Source: Dehalococcoidia bacterium (lineage in GTDB: Bacteria; Chloroflexota; Dehalococcoidia; Lucifugimonadales; JAGWBF01). From it: 52,602 nucleotides of DNA. How positions within the stretch are numbered: the stretch's first letter is position 1; every line of letters starts with the position of its first letter. The translations under genes were made by a program, and so were the position numbers. The DNA is taken from contig JAGWBF010000001.1 of the NCBI GenBank assembly GCA_021296025.1, forward strand, positions 9,562 to 62,163, in the 5' to 3' direction. This document shows, in pieces, positions 8,295 to 16,596 of this stretch. The notes under the pieces were generated by a model. That model did no database searches. It was not told the origin of the DNA and saw only the letters and a list, made by a program, of their open reading frames with translations.

Positions 8295-8612
8295 ATGAGC
8301 GAAGAGCAGGTGCGTTGGCCCAGGATCAAGGAGCTGCTGGATGGAATCATGGAGCGCTGGAAGGCCCGCTTCGGTGAGCGGATGCCGGGAATTCACGAGT
8401 ACTATTGGGACAGCCCTGAACACCTGGCCAACAGCAAACCCTACCGGCGCCAGCTCATCGAACCCGGAGTGCCGGGACGGGACACGAACCTTGTGCTGTT
8501 CCTTAGAACGGGCGAGCGCACCTTTCCACGAATGCCCCGAGGCGGACCCTACCTGAGTGACGAGGAGATCCAGGAAATCATCGACTGGATCGATGCAGGC
8601 ATGCCCGAGTAG
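8295..8612 (+). CDS. Small protein resembling a cytochrome c-type domain without heme motif
   Basis: This 105-residue protein has a C-terminal half reading RMPRGGPYLSDEEIQEIIDWIDAGMPE, very close to the end of the short c-type cytochrome domains found with DUF1501-family proteins (normally RMPPGGP.LSDEEI..I..WID.G.P). The heme attachment motif CxxCH is absent; the protein has no cysteine at all, and no signal peptide. It may therefore be a heme-less descendant or only a structural analogue. ATG at 8295 is preferred because GGAGG lies five bases before it; an in-frame ATG at 8274 has no such site. It is the last gene of the DUF1800 cassette direction and meets the YkgJ gene tail to tail. Confidence 0.75.
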   Translation: MSEEQVRWPRIKELLDGIMERWKARFGERMPGIHEYYWDSPEHLANSKPYRRQLIEPGVPGRDTNLVLFLRTGERTFPRMPRGGPYLSDEEIQEIIDWIDAGMPE

Positions 8613-8972
8613 CTAGCGGGTGTGCTCCACTTGGACGCTCCCGGAGATGGGACAGCCGGGGGTCGGCTTCTCAGGAAAGTCCCGGCATCTCTGGGGACGG
8701 TCCTTGTATATGCGGCACCTGAAGGTCTTAGGGTCCAGCATGGGGCATCGCTCTCCCTCATGGTCGGAGAACCGCACCCAAGCCCCGCCTCCATCTCTGC
8801 GAGTTAGCACCACCGTCGCCCCCAGGTCATCACTCCGCTCCTGAAAGGACCCGGCTTCTGCCTCTGACAGCGACAGTACCAGGGCACCCCTGCAGCACAT
8901 GGCGCGGCAGTAGTTCATGCATACATGGCTGGCGAATTCGGGGGTGATCCCCCCCTTCAACGATGGGGACAA
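8613..8972 (-). CDS. YkgJ-family cysteine cluster protein
   Basis: This 119-residue protein belongs to the CxCxxCC (YkgJ/UPF0153) family of putative zinc or iron-sulfur binding proteins. The cysteine layout is visible: CMNYCRAMCC near the N-terminus, then GERCPML, FRCRIY, and RPQRCRDFP, the family's RP..CR.FP signature. The start is a TTG at 8972, preceded by GGAGG at five bases. Its stop codon directly follows the stop of the convergent plus-strand gene. Some relatives accompany cobalamin or metal enzymes, but nothing adjacent pins down the role. Confidence 0.85.
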   Translation of the reverse strand: MSPSLKGGITPEFASHVCMNYCRAMCCRGALVLSLSEAEAGSFQERSDDLGATVVLTRRDGGGAWVRFSDHEGERCPMLDPKTFRCRIYKDRPQRCRDFPEKPTPGCPISGSVQVEHTR

Positions 8973-8996
8973 GGTTGCCTCCAGGACCGGCGGATT

Positions 8997-10367
8997 CTAG
9001 GCGCTCCCGTTTACGATGAACAGGTCAACGATCTCTCCCGCATCTTCCACATCCTCCAACTTCCAGAGGACCTCCAATGCCCGGCGGGTCTGCCCATTGG
9101 TAAGCCGTTCACCAGCCAGGCCGGCAAACTTGGCTTCCAGCTCCGAGTCGTCGATAGGGTTGAGGGCATGGCCCTTGGGGAAGCCCGCGCCTTTGACCAG
9201 CCGCCTGCCGTCGGTGGACACGGCTTCTATCCTGCACTCCTGGGAACCGGGATAGCGGGCAGTGAAATCTGCATTCTCGGTGACGCGGATCTTCTGCATC
9301 AGCGGGCGAAGGGACGGGTCTCCGATCCTCTCAGGCAGGTAGGTGCTGGGAGTCACTGCGCCATCCCGCAGCGCAACCGCCACCAGGTAGGGAATGCTGT
9401 GGTCCGCTGTTTCCCGGGTCTGGGGGTCCCACTTCTCAGGCTCACTCCCGGCGCTCCGCCACGCTGCCTTGTAGGTATCGACGTTAATCTCGACGATGTC
9501 CTCCACCCCAACCTGCTTGCGCAGCTCCAAGGCAATGGAGATGGGGGCCTGGGTGTGAATCTGCGAAGGGAAGTACTTCAGGCTGGTATCGTCGATCATG
9601 AAAGGCGTTTCCCTACCACCGAAGGAACCCAGCTCGCGGGGTCCTCCGCCAACCTGCTCCCACAGCCCGTGCTGTCCCTCGATGGGGTCCGCCGGGCCTT
9701 CCATTCCTTCCCGGGCCAACTGGGCGGCAAATACGCCCGCCCGGACGGAAGCGGCAGTGGCGCACCCCTTCCACATCGACAGTTCACCCATCCTGGTCTG
9801 TACTAGGGGCATGTTAGGGACGATGGCCAGGGAGATGGCGTGGGCTGTCTGGCTATGGCTCATACCCATCAGGTTGCACGCCGCGCAAGCAGTGCCGATG
9901 ACAACGAGCGCTCCCTGGTCCCAGCCTAGCTCCGGCAGGGGCACTTCATCGGAGAACCTGCCACAGACCTCGTAGGCCAGCACAGCGGCCGCTATCGTCT
10001 GCTTTCCGCTGGCATGGCACATCTCTGCCACCGCCAGCACCCCGCCAAGCATGTCGCTGGGATGGCCGCCGCCCTTGGTAACGTAGGTGTCGTTGCAGTC
10101 CAGGTATCGCAGGGCAACGGAGTTGGCGAAGGCCGCCATCTCAACGGATGTCGGCTGCCCACTTCCGAGAATCCTTGCCGGCTGGGAGCTTGAGATGCCA
10201 GAGGCAAGTTTCCGGGCGATGGCAGCCGGCTCGCTGGAGTATCCTCCCGTGGCGCACCCCAGGGCATCGATAATCCTGCGTTTGGCCTGGTGCACCGTCT
10301 TGCCTGGGAGATCCTCAAAGGTTAAGAAGGAGCTGTACTCGCTGATGCGCTCGGTGGTCTTGTCCAA
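8997..10367 (-). CDS. MmgE/PrpD family protein
   Basis: This protein of about 456 residues belongs to the MmgE/PrpD family (2-methylcitrate dehydratase, cis-aconitate decarboxylase and relatives). Features include RIIDALGCATGG near the N-terminus, the DTYVTKGGGHPSDMLGG block, ACNLMGMS, WKGCATAASVRAG, and IHTQAPISIALELR. These enzymes dehydrate or decarboxylate tricarboxylic acids; environmental bacteria carry many paralogs of unknown substrate, and no prp genes lie nearby. TTG at 10367 is preferred, because GAGGAG lies about six bases before it; a GTG five codons upstream (10382) would contain that site. It follows the amidohydrolase gene by about 70 bases. Confidence 0.88.
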   Translation of the reverse strand: MDKTTERISEYSSFLTFEDLPGKTVHQAKRRIIDALGCATGGYSSEPAAIARKLASGISSSQPARILGSGQPTSVEMAAFANSVALRYLDCNDTYVTKGGGHPSDMLGGVLAVAEMCHASGKQTIAAAVLAYEVCGRFSDEVPLPELGWDQGALVVIGTACAACNLMGMSHSQTAHAISLAIVPNMPLVQTRMGELSMWKGCATAASVRAGVFAAQLAREGMEGPADPIEGQHGLWEQVGGGPRELGSFGGRETPFMIDDTSLKYFPSQIHTQAPISIALELRKQVGVEDIVEINVDTYKAAWRSAGSEPEKWDPQTRETADHSIPYLVAVALRDGAVTPSTYLPERIGDPSLRPLMQKIRVTENADFTARYPGSQECRIEAVSTDGRRLVKGAGFPKGHALNPIDDSELEAKFAGLAGERLTNGQTRRALEVLWKLEDVEDAGEIVDLFIVNGSA

Positions 10368-10437
10368 GGGGCATCTCCTCACTGGGGATTGGGAATAGCT
10401 GTGACGCTATTACCGGGCCTTGGCGGGCCTAACCGGC

Positions 10438-11676
10438 TTAGCCTTTGTCCAGCAGTAACAGGGCGCTAAGCAGGGTGTTGGCGCCGTTGGCACAGTCCTG
10501 GGGCGGGGTGAACTCCTCGGGGGAGTGGCTTATACCATCCCTGCTGGGGACGAATATCATACCGGACTGGGTAATGGCAGCCATCGCTTGGGCATCGTGG
10601 CCCGCCCCGCTGGGCAGGGCATCGTGGGAGAGCCCCAGATCCGTTGATGCTTGGGCTATAACATCCTGAATACGGCCGTCGATGGGACAGGGGCTGCCCA
10701 TTTCTACTTCCGTAATACTGATCTCTACCCCAGACACATCGGCCACCTCGGCTGCTATGCTCCTGAAGCGTCGCTCCGCCTCCACCATGCGGGACATATC
10801 CACATCCCGGAACTCCATGCCCATGTCCACCTGGCCGGGGATGACGTTGAAGGTGTCCGAATGCACTTTCATCATGCCCACCGTGCCAGCACGGCAAATC
10901 TCCTCTTCGGTGACCACGGCGTTCACCGCAACGGTGAGCTTCGATGCAGCCAACAAGGCATCCTGCCGGGCGTCCATGGGTGTTGTGCCTGCATGATTGG
11001 CGAAACCCTTAACCGAGACCTCGTATACCGCCCTTCCGGTAATACCCGACACTATTCCCATGGGTATCCCGGAGCGGTAGAGAACAGGCCCTTGCTCGAT
11101 GTGCAGCTCCAGGTAGGCCTGCATCTCGCCGGGCTTGCGCACGCATTCGGCGATCCTGTCCAGATCGCCGCCGATAGCCCGGAGGTGCTCGGCCATCGTT
11201 ACTCCTTCGGGATCGACAGCGACGTAGTCGCCTTCTTCCCAAAGGCCGGCCATAGCCCTGCTGCCCAGGAGCCACCGATTGAACCGGGTCCCCTCTTCGT
11301 TGGTGAACACCAGGACTTCCAGCGGATGCTGGGTGTTAATATTCAGATCGCTGAGGGACTGGACCACCTCGATGGCCGCAAGGCTTCCCAGGGCCCCGTC
11401 GTACTTGCCGCCGTTGGGGACCGAATCGACGTGGGAGCCCAAAGCGATGGGAAGCAGGTCGGGATTGGCGCCGGGTCGTCGGCCAAGGATGTTGCCAGCA
11501 GGGTCAATGCTAACCTGCAGACCAGCCTGCTCCATCAGCCCCATGACGAAGGCGCGGCCCTGCACATCCTCGGGAGAAAAGGCGACCCGCTGCATTCCGG
11601 CGGGGCTGTCTCCTATGCGTCCGAGCTGCTCTAGCCTGGAGTTCAGACGCAATGCATTTACGCGGGCGTCGGACAT
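10438..11676 (-). CDS. Zn-dependent amidohydrolase, hydantoinase/carbamoylase (allantoate amidohydrolase) family
   Basis: This 412-residue enzyme of the M20/M28 fold hydrolyses N-carbamoyl-amino acids, ureidoglycolate-type compounds or allantoate. The dinuclear metal site is intact: GSHVDSV (His), KYDGALG (bridging Asp), NEEGTRF (Glu pair), YLELHIEQGP (His) and PSGAGHDAQ (His). The inserted dimerisation domain with GRAVYEVSVKGFANHAGTTPM is present. It is cytoplasmic with no signal peptide. The next gene downstream is an MmgE/PrpD protein and the next upstream a NIPSNAP protein, a catabolic neighbourhood for scavenged nitrogenous compounds. The specific substrate is not determinable from sequence. 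Confidence 0.92.
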   Translation of the reverse strand: MSDARVNALRLNSRLEQLGRIGDSPAGMQRVAFSPEDVQGRAFVMGLMEQAGLQVSIDPAGNILGRRPGANPDLLPIALGSHVDSVPNGGKYDGALGSLAAIEVVQSLSDLNINTQHPLEVLVFTNEEGTRFNRWLLGSRAMAGLWEEGDYVAVDPEGVTMAEHLRAIGGDLDRIAECVRKPGEMQAYLELHIEQGPVLYRSGIPMGIVSGITGRAVYEVSVKGFANHAGTTPMDARQDALLAASKLTVAVNAVVTEEEICRAGTVGMMKVHSDTFNVIPGQVDMGMEFRDVDMSRMVEAERRFRSIAAEVADVSGVEISITEVEMGSPCPIDGRIQDVIAQASTDLGLSHDALPSGAGHDAQAMAAITQSGMIFVPSRDGISHSPEEFTPPQDCANGANTLLSALLLLDKG

Positions 11677-11678
11677 TT

Positions 11679-12296
11679 CTAGTGCATGGGAGAGAAGGAT
11701 GCAGGTATGAGCAGCTTGTTCTCTGCCTTTATCTGGAACTCCCGCGTTGCTGGGGGCCAGTTGGGGTCCTTGGTTGACTCGGCCCTGATCCTGAGCCTGT
11801 CATCCAGGGAGTTGTAGGGCCACAGATGCACCCACTTGTTGAGGCTGCCCACATCCGAATAGAAGCATCCTGCGCAGGGGGAGTACTCCTCCCGGTAGGG
11901 CATGGCTGCTTCCCAGCGCTTAACAACCTCCTGCATTGTCCCTGCCCTGAAGGTGTAGGTGCGCATCTCGTAGAATCTGCCCAGGGCCTGGTCGCCCAGC
12001 GGTCGAGTGAAGGGCGCGGGTATCAGTATGTCCGAAGTCATGTCAACGATGCCATCCAGGTTCTTGGGAGGCCAGTTAGGGTCCTTGCCTGCTTCGGCAA
12101 CTATCCTTTCCCGCTCGGAAAGGCTTTCGTAAGGCCATATGTGGATGACCTGGTTCAGCGGCCCAAAGTCCGTGTGGAAGAAGGCCGCCAACTTGGAGTA
12201 CTTTTCTCTGTGAGGCAGGGATTCGGCGAAGCTCGCTTCGAACTCTGCCACCGCCCCGCCAGGCTTCATATTGTAGGTGCGCATCTCGTATATCAT
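11679..12296 (-). CDS. Tandem NIPSNAP-domain protein
   Basis: This 205-residue protein has two NIPSNAP (dimeric alpha/beta barrel) modules. Each begins with the same words, YEMRTYNMKPG and YEMRTYTFRAG, and each contains HIWPYESL or HLWPYNSL. In bacteria these modules form small barrels that often assist catabolic pathways; the reaction is unknown. ATG at 12296 is chosen because homology begins exactly there (MIYEMRTY) and GGGACAGG precedes it; a 16-codon in-frame extension upstream looks non-coding. Its stop is two bases before the start codon of the amidohydrolase, so the two are cotranscribed. Confidence 0.88.
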   Translation of the reverse strand: MIYEMRTYNMKPGGAVAEFEASFAESLPHREKYSKLAAFFHTDFGPLNQVIHIWPYESLSERERIVAEAGKDPNWPPKNLDGIVDMTSDILIPAPFTRPLGDQALGRFYEMRTYTFRAGTMQEVVKRWEAAMPYREEYSPCAGCFYSDVGSLNKWVHLWPYNSLDDRLRIRAESTKDPNWPPATREFQIKAENKLLIPASFSPMH

Positions 12297-12479
12297 TTTC
12301 CTGTCCCTTCTACTCCCGTAGCACACAGCTTGGGAGTCGACCAATTCCTGGGAAATATGAGCCCCAAACAGGGGTCTGTGATGGCGCTATTCTACCCCTG
12401 CAGGTAGCGAGCCGCAACCTGCGAAATTAACCCGACGTCACCTACACACCCATGATTAATGACACCTATGGGATGTTCC

Positions 12480-12506
12480 TTGACATCATGCACGGGCGGG
12501 TATAGC
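12480..12506 (+). promoter_or_regulatory. Possible guaB3 promoter
   Basis: TTGACA (12480-12485) and TATAGC (12501-12506) lie 15 bases apart, shorter than optimal. The region is the 242-base gap between divergent genes, and nothing else in it looks promoter-like for the plus strand. Confidence 0.4.
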
Positions 12507-12538
12507 CTTGCAAAAATAAGTGTTGTGAGGTGTTCAGG

Positions 12539-13675
12539 ATGGGTGCACCCCAGTTCAAGGAACTCCGGCGGGCCTATGGTTTCGACGAAGTTGCCATCGT
12601 ACCGGGTGAGGTCACCATCAACCCGAGCATGGCATCCACCGACTTCAGCATCGGGGACCACACCTTCGACATTCCGGTAGTCGCTGCAGCTATGGATGCG
12701 GTGGTATCCCCAGGCTTTGCATCGGCTATGTACGAAGCCGGTGGTTTCGGCGTGCTAAACCTGGAAGGACTCTACACTCGATACCCTGACCCCTACTCTA
12801 TCTTGGAGGAGCTAACCTCTGCCCCCCAAGCCGAGGTAACCTCCGTGCTTCAGAAGGTGTACTCCGGCGAAGTAAGGGAAGACCTGATCGGCGACTGCGT
12901 ACGGCAGGTCAAGAAGTCTGGAGCGGTCTGCGCCGTTTCAGTGACTCCCCAGAACACCAAGCGCCTCTCCCCGATAGCAGTTGAGGCGGGGGCCGACTTC
13001 ATCGTGGTCCAGTCAACCGTCACAACGGCGAGGCATATGTCCCGGAGTTACCGGGGGCTGATCTTCTCCGAGCTGCGCAGCTACATCAAGGTTCCGGTCC
13101 TGGTGGGCAACTGCGTCACCTACGGCGCCAGCCTGGAGCTCATGGAAACGGGCATCGACGGAGTGCTGGTTGGTGTGGGGCCCGGCGCTGCATGTACAAC
13201 CAGAGAAGTTGTGGGAATGGGAGTGCCCCAGGTGTCCGCCACCTTGGAATGCGCCGCAGCCCGGGAGGAATACTTCAAGCGCACGGGGAAATACGTCACG
13301 GTCATTACCGACGGAGGCATACGAACGGGCGGAGACCTGTGCAAGTCCATCGCCTCCGGTGCTGACGCGGTGATGCTAGGGACTCCCTTTGCCCAAGCTG
13401 CCGAGGCTCCTGGGCGAGGGTACAACTGGGGCATGGCCAATCCCCATCCCGAGCTGCCCAGGGGAACCCGAATCAAGGTGGGGACCAAGGGAACCCTGGC
13501 TGATATCCTTTATGGCCCCACATCGGTGACCGACGGCACTCAGAACCTGGTTGGAGCCCTAAGGGTCGGCATGGGGATGTGCGGCGCTTACACCCTGCGG
13601 GACTTGCACAAGGCCGAAATGATCATTGCCCCGTCCATCAAGACCGAGGGCAAGTACTTCCAGAGCTTCAACTAA
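12539..13675 (+). CDS. guaB3: GuaB3-type IMP dehydrogenase family protein
   Basis: This 378-residue TIM-barrel protein of the IMP dehydrogenase/GMP reductase family is GuaB3-like in start (RRAYGFDEVAIVPG) and in lacking the CBS pair of classical GuaB. The catalytic cysteine loop GVGPGAACTTR is present (Cys about 219), followed by GVPQ and ITDGGIRTGGD. The family acts in guanine nucleotide synthesis, oxidising IMP to XMP with NAD+, though GuaB3 members vary in measured activity. ATG at 12539 has GTGAGGTG six bases upstream and is preferred over the GTG at 12530, which overlaps that site. It converges with the histidine cluster. Confidence 0.9.
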   Translation: MGAPQFKELRRAYGFDEVAIVPGEVTINPSMASTDFSIGDHTFDIPVVAAAMDAVVSPGFASAMYEAGGFGVLNLEGLYTRYPDPYSILEELTSAPQAEVTSVLQKVYSGEVREDLIGDCVRQVKKSGAVCAVSVTPQNTKRLSPIAVEAGADFIVVQSTVTTARHMSRSYRGLIFSELRSYIKVPVLVGNCVTYGASLELMETGIDGVLVGVGPGAACTTREVVGMGVPQVSATLECAAAREEYFKRTGKYVTVITDGGIRTGGDLCKSIASGADAVMLGTPFAQAAEAPGRGYNWGMANPHPELPRGTRIKVGTKGTLADILYGPTSVTDGTQNLVGALRVGMGMCGAYTLRDLHKAEMIIAPSIKTEGKYFQSFN

Positions 13676-13704
13676 CAGAAAATAACGCCTTTTCCTAGCT
13701 CAGG

Positions 13705-13726
13705 GCCGACGGCTATTTGCGTCGGC
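13705..13726. terminator. Hairpin between convergent guaB3 and hisIE
   Basis: GCCGACG (13705-13711) pairs with CGTCGGC (13720-13726) around an 8-base loop that carries the hisIE stop codon. On the minus strand it is followed by a purine-rich stretch and only later by TTATTTTC, so it is a weak intrinsic terminator at best; its position between converging genes supports that role. Confidence 0.35.
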
Positions 13727-14333
13727 TGTCGAGCTGCTCCCATACTTGACTGGGCGCCACCCCGGAAGCGGAAAGCAGCACAAGGGTGTGGTACAGGAGA
13801 TCGGCAACCTCAGGCGCTATCTCCTCCGGCTTGGACTCGGCAGCGGCGATGGCTACCTCTCCCGCCTCCTCGATAACCTTCTGGGCGATCCGCCCGATTC
13901 CACCCTGGAACAGGCTAGTCGTGTAGCTGCCCTCGGGAAGTTCCAGTTTTCTCTCTTGGATCAGGGCATACAGCTCCTCGAGCACGCCAGATCCCGGATC
14001 CGAACGCCGGAAATCTTGAGGCGTCTCCTCCATGGGTGTGAAGAAGCAGGAAACGTTGCCGGTGTGGCAAATCGGACCATGGGGCTTCACCTTCAGCAGG
14101 ACCGTGTCCCCGTCGCAGTCCAGGAAAGCTTCCTCGACGTCGAGGAAGTTCCCCGACACCTCACCCTTGTGCCAAAGCTCCTCCCTGCTTCGGCTGTAAA
14201 ACCATGCTTGGCGTCCTTCCATGGTGCGTTTCAGCGAGCCGGGATTCATGTAGCCCAACATCAGCACCTGGCCGGTTTCTGCGTCCTGGGCGATTGCCGG
14301 TATCAAGCCCTTATCGTCCAACTTTGCTTCCAA
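13713..14333 (-). CDS. hisIE: Bifunctional phosphoribosyl-AMP cyclohydrolase / phosphoribosyl-ATP pyrophosphatase
   Basis: This 206-residue fusion performs steps 2 and 3 of histidine synthesis. The N-terminal HisI part shows VLMLGYMN, EELWHKGEVSGN and the metal-binding DCDGDTVLLKV with GPICHTGNVSCF. The C-terminal HisE part shows the helical EEAGEVAIAA and EVADLLYHTLVLLS motifs of the pyrophosphatase. TTG at 14333 is chosen because the family alignment begins there and AAAGGA lies nine bases upstream; a TTG at 14375 would add 14 unconserved residues. It is the last gene of the minus-strand histidine group, close behind a HAD hydrolase. Confidence 0.93.
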   Translation of the reverse strand: MEAKLDDKGLIPAIAQDAETGQVLMLGYMNPGSLKRTMEGRQAWFYSRSREELWHKGEVSGNFLDVEEAFLDCDGDTVLLKVKPHGPICHTGNVSCFFTPMEETPQDFRRSDPGSGVLEELYALIQERKLELPEGSYTTSLFQGGIGRIAQKVIEEAGEVAIAAAESKPEEIAPEVADLLYHTLVLLSASGVAPSQVWEQLDSRRK

Positions 14334-14381
14334 GGCGACCCGTCCTTTACGGTGAGCAGCGGATGCTGCCCCCAAGAATGC

Positions 14382-15098
14382 TCAGCGCAAACCATCCAGC
14401 ACATCTGCCAGCTGGTCCAGACTGGACAACACATAATCTGGCTGGGGACCAGCCAGGTCCAGAGGCGAGCCTGGGCGGTTGATCCAAGCAGCCCTCATCC
14501 CGACTCCTTTGCACCCCAGTACATCATCGTGAAGGCTGTCCCCAATGTACAGAGACTCCTCGGGTGCAACCCCCATCTTCTCCATGACAATGAGAAAGGG
14601 TGTGGGCAGGGGCTTATATGCCTGTACCTCTTCGGATGAGACTACCGCTTCAAAATGCCAAGCCTGGCGATCGAGGATTGGGTAGAGATAGTCGTTGTCG
14701 GCGTTGGAAAGCAGCCCTGTCCTGCAGCGCTGCTGAATTCCGGGCAGCGCCGACAAAGCATCAGGGTAGGGGGCCCGCTCACCCATATCCCGTATGGATG
14801 CCTTGGCGGCCGCCGACGCATCCCCCTGGATTCCCAGCTCTTCGAAGGCTCCTACGAAACAGTCCCTCCACGCCTCCTCGTAGGACTTGAAGGGAGGACT
14901 CTTTTCGGGTTCCTCCAGGTTGAGGCGCACCTTTCGGAACTGCATCTCCCGAGGCTTCCACTTATCGAACAGGGTCTGCCCAGAAACTTCCAGCCCTTGT
15001 TCAGCGGTTATGCGGCCGAACAACTCGACCCACAGGCCGCCGTTGTTCTCAGCCAGGGTCTCGTACATATCGAATATGACGGTAGTAATTCGCCCCAT
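14382..15098 (-). CDS. HAD-superfamily hydrolase (IA-like), possible phosphatase
   Basis: This 238-residue cytoplasmic hydrolase opens with FDMYETLAE, the DxDx(T/V) motif in the variant DMYET seen in several HAD subfamilies; the acid at the second Asp position is Tyr here. Later motifs include GLLSNADN (motif II), a lysine in AYKPLPTPF, and YIGDSLHDDVLGCKGVGMRAAWI (motif IV). It probably dephosphorylates a small metabolite. It lies inside the histidine cluster between hisF and hisIE, so a histidinol-phosphate phosphatase role is conceivable but not supported by a specific motif. The ATG is preceded by AAAGGA at five bases. Confidence 0.85.
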   Translation of the reverse strand: MGRITTVIFDMYETLAENNGGLWVELFGRITAEQGLEVSGQTLFDKWKPREMQFRKVRLNLEEPEKSPPFKSYEEAWRDCFVGAFEELGIQGDASAAAKASIRDMGERAPYPDALSALPGIQQRCRTGLLSNADNDYLYPILDRQAWHFEAVVSSEEVQAYKPLPTPFLIVMEKMGVAPEESLYIGDSLHDDVLGCKGVGMRAAWINRPGSPLDLAGPQPDYVLSSLDQLADVLDGLR

Positions 15099-15144
15099 TA
15101 TCGTCCTTTGATTCTAGCGTTATGCCCGATGCGCGCCTGGGTGT

Positions 15145-15957
15145 TTACAGGCGCACAGGCACCCCCCGTTGGTTTAGGTACTCTTTAGCCTGCCCGATGG
15201 TGTAGGTGCCATAGTGAAATATGCTGGCCGCCAGGGCTGCGTCGGCACAGCCTTCGGTGAAGGCATCGTACATGTGCTCCAGCGTCCCGGCGCCCCCGCT
15301 GACGATCACTGGCACCGGCACCGCCTGCCCCACAGCCCTGGTCAGGTGCAGGTCATAGCCCGTCTGCTGGCCGTCGGCATCCATGCTGGTGAGCAGTATC
15401 TCCCCGGCCCCCATCTCCACCGCGCGAACAGCCCACTTCACAGCGTCAATGCCAGTTGGCGTGCGTCCGCCGCGGACATAGACCTCCCAGCCGGAGCCTT
15501 CATTAAGGCCCAGATCGGAGCCGTCCGACTGCCCATCAGATAGCCCGCCGGGGTCCACCCTCTTAGCATCGATGGCCAAGACGATGCACTGGCTTCCAAA
15601 GCGCCGGGCGCCTTCGGCCAAAAGCTCAGGGTCATTGAGCGCAGCGGTGTTCACCGAAACCTTGTCCGCTCCAGCCCTCAGAAGGCGCTGCACATCATCG
15701 GCGCTGCGTATTCCCCCGCCGACTGTGAGGGGGATGAACACCTCTTCGGAGACCTGCCTGACAACCTCTACCATAGTATCCCGTCCGTGGGCGCTGGCAG
15801 TTATGTCAAGGAAGACCAGCTCATCGCCTCCTTGTCGGTCGTAGAGAGCTGCCAGCTCCTTAGGGTCGCCTGCATCCTGCAGGTCAACAAAGCTGACCCC
15901 TTTGACCACGCGTCCGGCGTCCACGTCGAGACACGGTATGATTCTCTTGGTAAGCAT
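15145..15957 (-). CDS. hisF: Imidazole glycerol phosphate synthase cyclase subunit HisF
   Basis: This 270-residue TIM barrel uses ammonia from HisH to close the imidazole ring, giving IGP and AICAR. The catalytic Asp in RIIPCLDVDAGRVVKG and the second Asp in LAIDAKR are present, along with VGGGIRS, GADKVSVNTAA, GEILLTSMDADG and the phosphate loop SGGAGT. It is longer than the usual 250-256 residues because of an extra acidic/glycine loop (GGLSDGQSDGSDLGLNEG) between LAIDAKR and the GWEVYVRGG strand. HisH is encoded in the same cluster, two genes upstream. Confidence 0.95.
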   Translation of the reverse strand: MLTKRIIPCLDVDAGRVVKGVSFVDLQDAGDPKELAALYDRQGGDELVFLDITASAHGRDTMVEVVRQVSEEVFIPLTVGGGIRSADDVQRLLRAGADKVSVNTAALNDPELLAEGARRFGSQCIVLAIDAKRVDPGGLSDGQSDGSDLGLNEGSGWEVYVRGGRTPTGIDAVKWAVRAVEMGAGEILLTSMDADGQQTGYDLHLTRAVGQAVPVPVIVSGGAGTLEHMYDAFTEGCADAALAASIFHYGTYTIGQAKEYLNQRGVPVRL

Positions 15958-15978
15958 CGCTAAGGCGAGGGGACGGCC

Positions 15979-16563
15979 CTACAGGTTCTTAGCCATGGTC
16001 ATGTACTGCTGACCGTTCAGGTCCCGCCAGCCCTGATGCTGGAATCCCGCTTTGCGGCAAAGTCCCATCATCTCGTCGGGATCGATTCGGTGCTCCAGGG
16101 GTGGTCCTGATTCCGTCTCTTTCCTGAACCACTCCAGGATGGTGCACCATCCCTTTGGCTTGAGCAGCTGGCGCACCGCTTCCATGAACCCGACGCGGTC
16201 GGGAGGATGGTGGGTAACGAAGGCCAGGAACACACCATCAAGGGTGCCCTCGGCGACGGGGAACTCAGCCTCTTCGCAGAGCAAGACTTCCACGTTGCCA
16301 AGCTTGGCTTCCGCCACCCTTTCGCGCAAGGCCTCCAGCATCCCTTCCTCTATGTCCAAGGCATACAGCTTGCCATGGATCAGGTACTTGGCAATGGGTA
16401 TGGAGAAGAACCCAGGCCCACATCCGATATCCGCAACATGGTCAAAGGGTTCGATGGGCATCAAGTTGATAATGGTGAAGGGGTCGGTAAGCTCCGCCCG
16501 CTCTGGACGGAGCAGTCTCTGGATAAAGGCTTCGGTTTCGGGATATTGAAATCGTTCCGTCAA
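15979..16563 (-). CDS. Class I SAM-dependent methyltransferase
   Basis: This 194-residue Rossmann-type methyltransferase has motif I HVADIGCGPGFFSIPIAKY, motif II YALDIEEGML, an acidic residue after the third strand (CEEAEFPVAEG), and HHPPDRVGFMEAVRQLLKPKG typical of UbiE/Methyltransf_11-like enzymes. The substrate is unknown. The TTG start at 16563 has GGAG seven bases upstream. It lies between hisA and hisF in a same-strand run with gaps of 33 and 21 bases, so it is transcribed with histidine genes although no methylation belongs to that pathway. Confidence 0.87.
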   Translation of the reverse strand: MTERFQYPETEAFIQRLLRPERAELTDPFTIINLMPIEPFDHVADIGCGPGFFSIPIAKYLIHGKLYALDIEEGMLEALRERVAEAKLGNVEVLLCEEAEFPVAEGTLDGVFLAFVTHHPPDRVGFMEAVRQLLKPKGWCTILEWFRKETESGPPLEHRIDPDEMMGLCRKAGFQHQGWRDLNGQQYMTMAKNL

Positions 16564-16596
16564 GGCATGGCTCCTATTAGCCTAGGCATCCCTTCC

